Assembly: GCF_002953935.1 (NCBI RefSeq)
Contig: NZ_CP026514.1
Coordinates: 1,612,001 to 1,676,000, forward strand
Direction: 5' to 3'
DNA: 64,000 nt
Source of the DNA: Arthrobacter sp. PGP41
Lineage (GTDB): Bacteria > Actinomycetota > Actinomycetes > Actinomycetales > Micrococcaceae
In this document: positions 62,883 to 64,000 of the stretch, in pieces
Position numbering within the stretch: the stretch's first letter is position 1
How the letters are laid out: every line of letters begins with the position of its first letter
The notes under the pieces: model-generated
The model's input: the letters and a program-made list of their open reading frames with translations, nothing else
The model's database searches: none
What the model was told of the DNA's origin: nothing
Made by a program: the position numbers and the translations under genes

Positions 62883-64000
62883 GTGAGCCTGGCGCGCCGC
62901 CTGATTGCGGCCGGCTTCAGCGACCTTGACAAGGGCGAGCGGTTCCTGGCTGCCCCGGAGCTGGAAGGGCTGGACCAGGACCGGCTGTTCGCGGGCCTGC
63001 ACATGTCAGCCAGCCCGGACACTGCCCTGCAATCCCTGGTCCGCCTGATAGAAAAGCACCCGGACCTCAGGGACCTGGCCGCCGCCGACCCCGACACCAG
63101 CGAACCGATGTACCGGGTCCTCGGTGCGTCCGAGGCACTGGGGGAGTTCCTCATCCGCCACCCGGAACACCTGGAAGCCTTCCGGGTCCGGGCAAGCCCT
63201 GAGCCGCTGCAGGCGAATCCCGCGGACCTGCGCGAAGCCCTCCTGCAGTCCGTGGGCGCCGACCCGCGTGCCGAGCGCCCGGTGGCAGCCAGCACCGGAT
63301 CCGATGCCTATGCCGCCCTGCGCACGGCCTACCGCAGGGGAGTGGTGGATCTCGCCGTCAAGGACCTGTGCGCCGCCGATCCGTTGGACTTCCTGCCGGC
63401 TGTGGGGGGCGAACTCGCGGACCTCGCCGGGGCAGCCATCGAGGCGGCCCTCGCAGTCTCGCGCGCCGAGGCCGCCGGGCAGTACGGAGCGGATGCCGTC
63501 GCCGCAGTCGGACTGGCCGTCATCGGCATGGGCAAATGCGGCGCCCGCGAGCTGAACTACATTTCCGACGTCGACGTCATCTACGTCGTGGACTCCGGCG
63601 ACCTCGAGGACGCGCAGGCGAGCACCATCGGGGCTGCCCTTGCCAGCGGCATATCCCGCGCCATCTCTTCCGTGGCCCGCGAACCGGGCCTGTGGGAGGT
63701 GGACGCCAACCTGCGGCCGGAAGGCAAGTCCGGGCCCCTGGTCCGCACCCTGGCCTCGCACGAGACGTACTACGCCCGCTGGGCCGAAAGCTGGGAGTTC
63801 CAGGCGCTGCTGAAAGCCAGGACCATTGCCGGTGACGCCGCCCTGGGCCGCCGCTACGAGGAAGCAGTCGCCCCGCTGATCTGGAGTTCGGCAAGCCGTG
63901 ACGGCTTCGTGGAATCCGTCCAGGCGATGCGGCGCCGCGTCACCGAGCACATCCCGGCCGCAGAGGAGCAGCGGCAGATCAAACTGGGCCGCGGCGGGCT
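62883..64000 (+). CDS. glnE: glutamine synthetase adenylyltransferase/adenylyl-removing enzyme (3' end outside window)
   Basis: Two-domain nucleotidyltransferase that adds or removes AMP on glutamine synthetase. Open from GTG 62883 (9 nt after glnA2) to the window edge, giving 372 residues of about 1000. IGMGKCGARELNYISDVDVIYV is the first catalytic site, with Asp229 and Asp231. SL-ARRLIAAGFSDLDKGERFL is its N terminus. Only the N-terminal (deadenylylating) domain is visible. Confidence 0.92.
   Translation, partial: MSLARRLIAAGFSDLDKGERFLAAPELEGLDQDRLFAGLHMSASPDTALQSLVRLIEKHPDLRDLAAADPDTSEPMYRVLGASEALGEFLIRHPEHLEAFRVRASPEPLQANPADLREALLQSVGADPRAERPVAASTGSDAYAALRTAYRRGVVDLAVKDLCAADPLDFLPAVGGELADLAGAAIEAALAVSRAEAAGQYGADAVAAVGLAVIGMGKCGARELNYISDVDVIYVVDSGDLEDAQASTIGAALASGISRAISSVAREPGLWEVDANLRPEGKSGPLVRTLASHETYYARWAESWEFQALLKARTIAGDAALGRRYEEAVAPLIWSSASRDGFVESVQAMRRRVTEHIPAAEEQRQIKLGRGG

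Overview
This 64-kb window is core chromosome of a high-GC Gram-positive bacterium, almost certainly an actinobacterium of the Micrococcaceae and most likely Arthrobacter or Pseudarthrobacter. The pointers are consistently high GC, frequent GTG and TTG starts, actinobacterial gene neighbourhoods (gcvH-garA-ftsR; a FadD15-like ligase, plsC, class II DAHP synthase, PASTA kinase and Rv2175c-type gene; mraZ-to-divIVA), and a MurE whose meso-DAP-selecting motif is replaced, as expected for L-Lys peptidoglycan. I see no insertion sequence, prophage, CRISPR array, rRNA operon or clearly transferred block. Gene calls come from protein motifs and gene order; no database search was possible.

Layout. 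1-4.8 kb: rluB (5' end cut), tyrA, cmk, an acyltransferase and der, followed by tRNA-Pro(GGG). 5.1-9.3 kb: fpg on the minus strand, then gcvH, garA, ftsR, a DUF151 gene and a second MerR gene, an order shared with Mycobacterium tuberculosis Rv1826-Rv1830. 9.3-17 kb: an orphan ParA, pyruvate carboxylase, an acyl-CoA ligase and an ROK glucokinase. 17-28.9 kb: two tandem alpha/beta hydrolases, a second acyltransferase, class II DAHP synthase, a PASTA Ser/Thr kinase, a LysM/transglycosylase protein, an Rv2175c-type DNA-binding protein, a polyprenyl synthase, a lipoprotein and dinB.

29.1-49.5 kb is the complete division and cell-wall (dcw) cluster: DUF3040, mraZ, rsmH, ftsL-like, ftsI, murE, murF, mraY, murD, ftsW, murG, murC, ftsQ, ftsZ, pgeF, yggS, sepF, yggT and divIVA. 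Much of it is translationally coupled by 4-8 nt overlaps. 49.5-64 kb: lspA, an RluA-family synthase, dnaE, a flavin reductase, a small membrane protein, hisD, nrdR, polyphosphate glucokinase, map, a 54-residue conserved protein, panB, glnA2-like and glnE (3' end cut).

The window links cell-envelope growth to its control: lipid II synthesis and the divisome (dcw), polar growth (DivIVA), a wall-sensing kinase with a neighbouring candidate substrate, and MerR-type regulators, one of which (FtsR) is known in a relative to activate ftsZ. I did not find a convincing new multi-gene system. The observations most worth following are regulatory: a repeated leaderless-promoter signature (TANNNT followed 6-8 nt later by the start codon) at nine genes, a three-repeat MraZ operator with an inverted partial copy upstream, a dyad in a long-spacer promoter before ftsZ, paired NrdR-like boxes before nrdR, and 9-bp direct repeats before the LysM gene.
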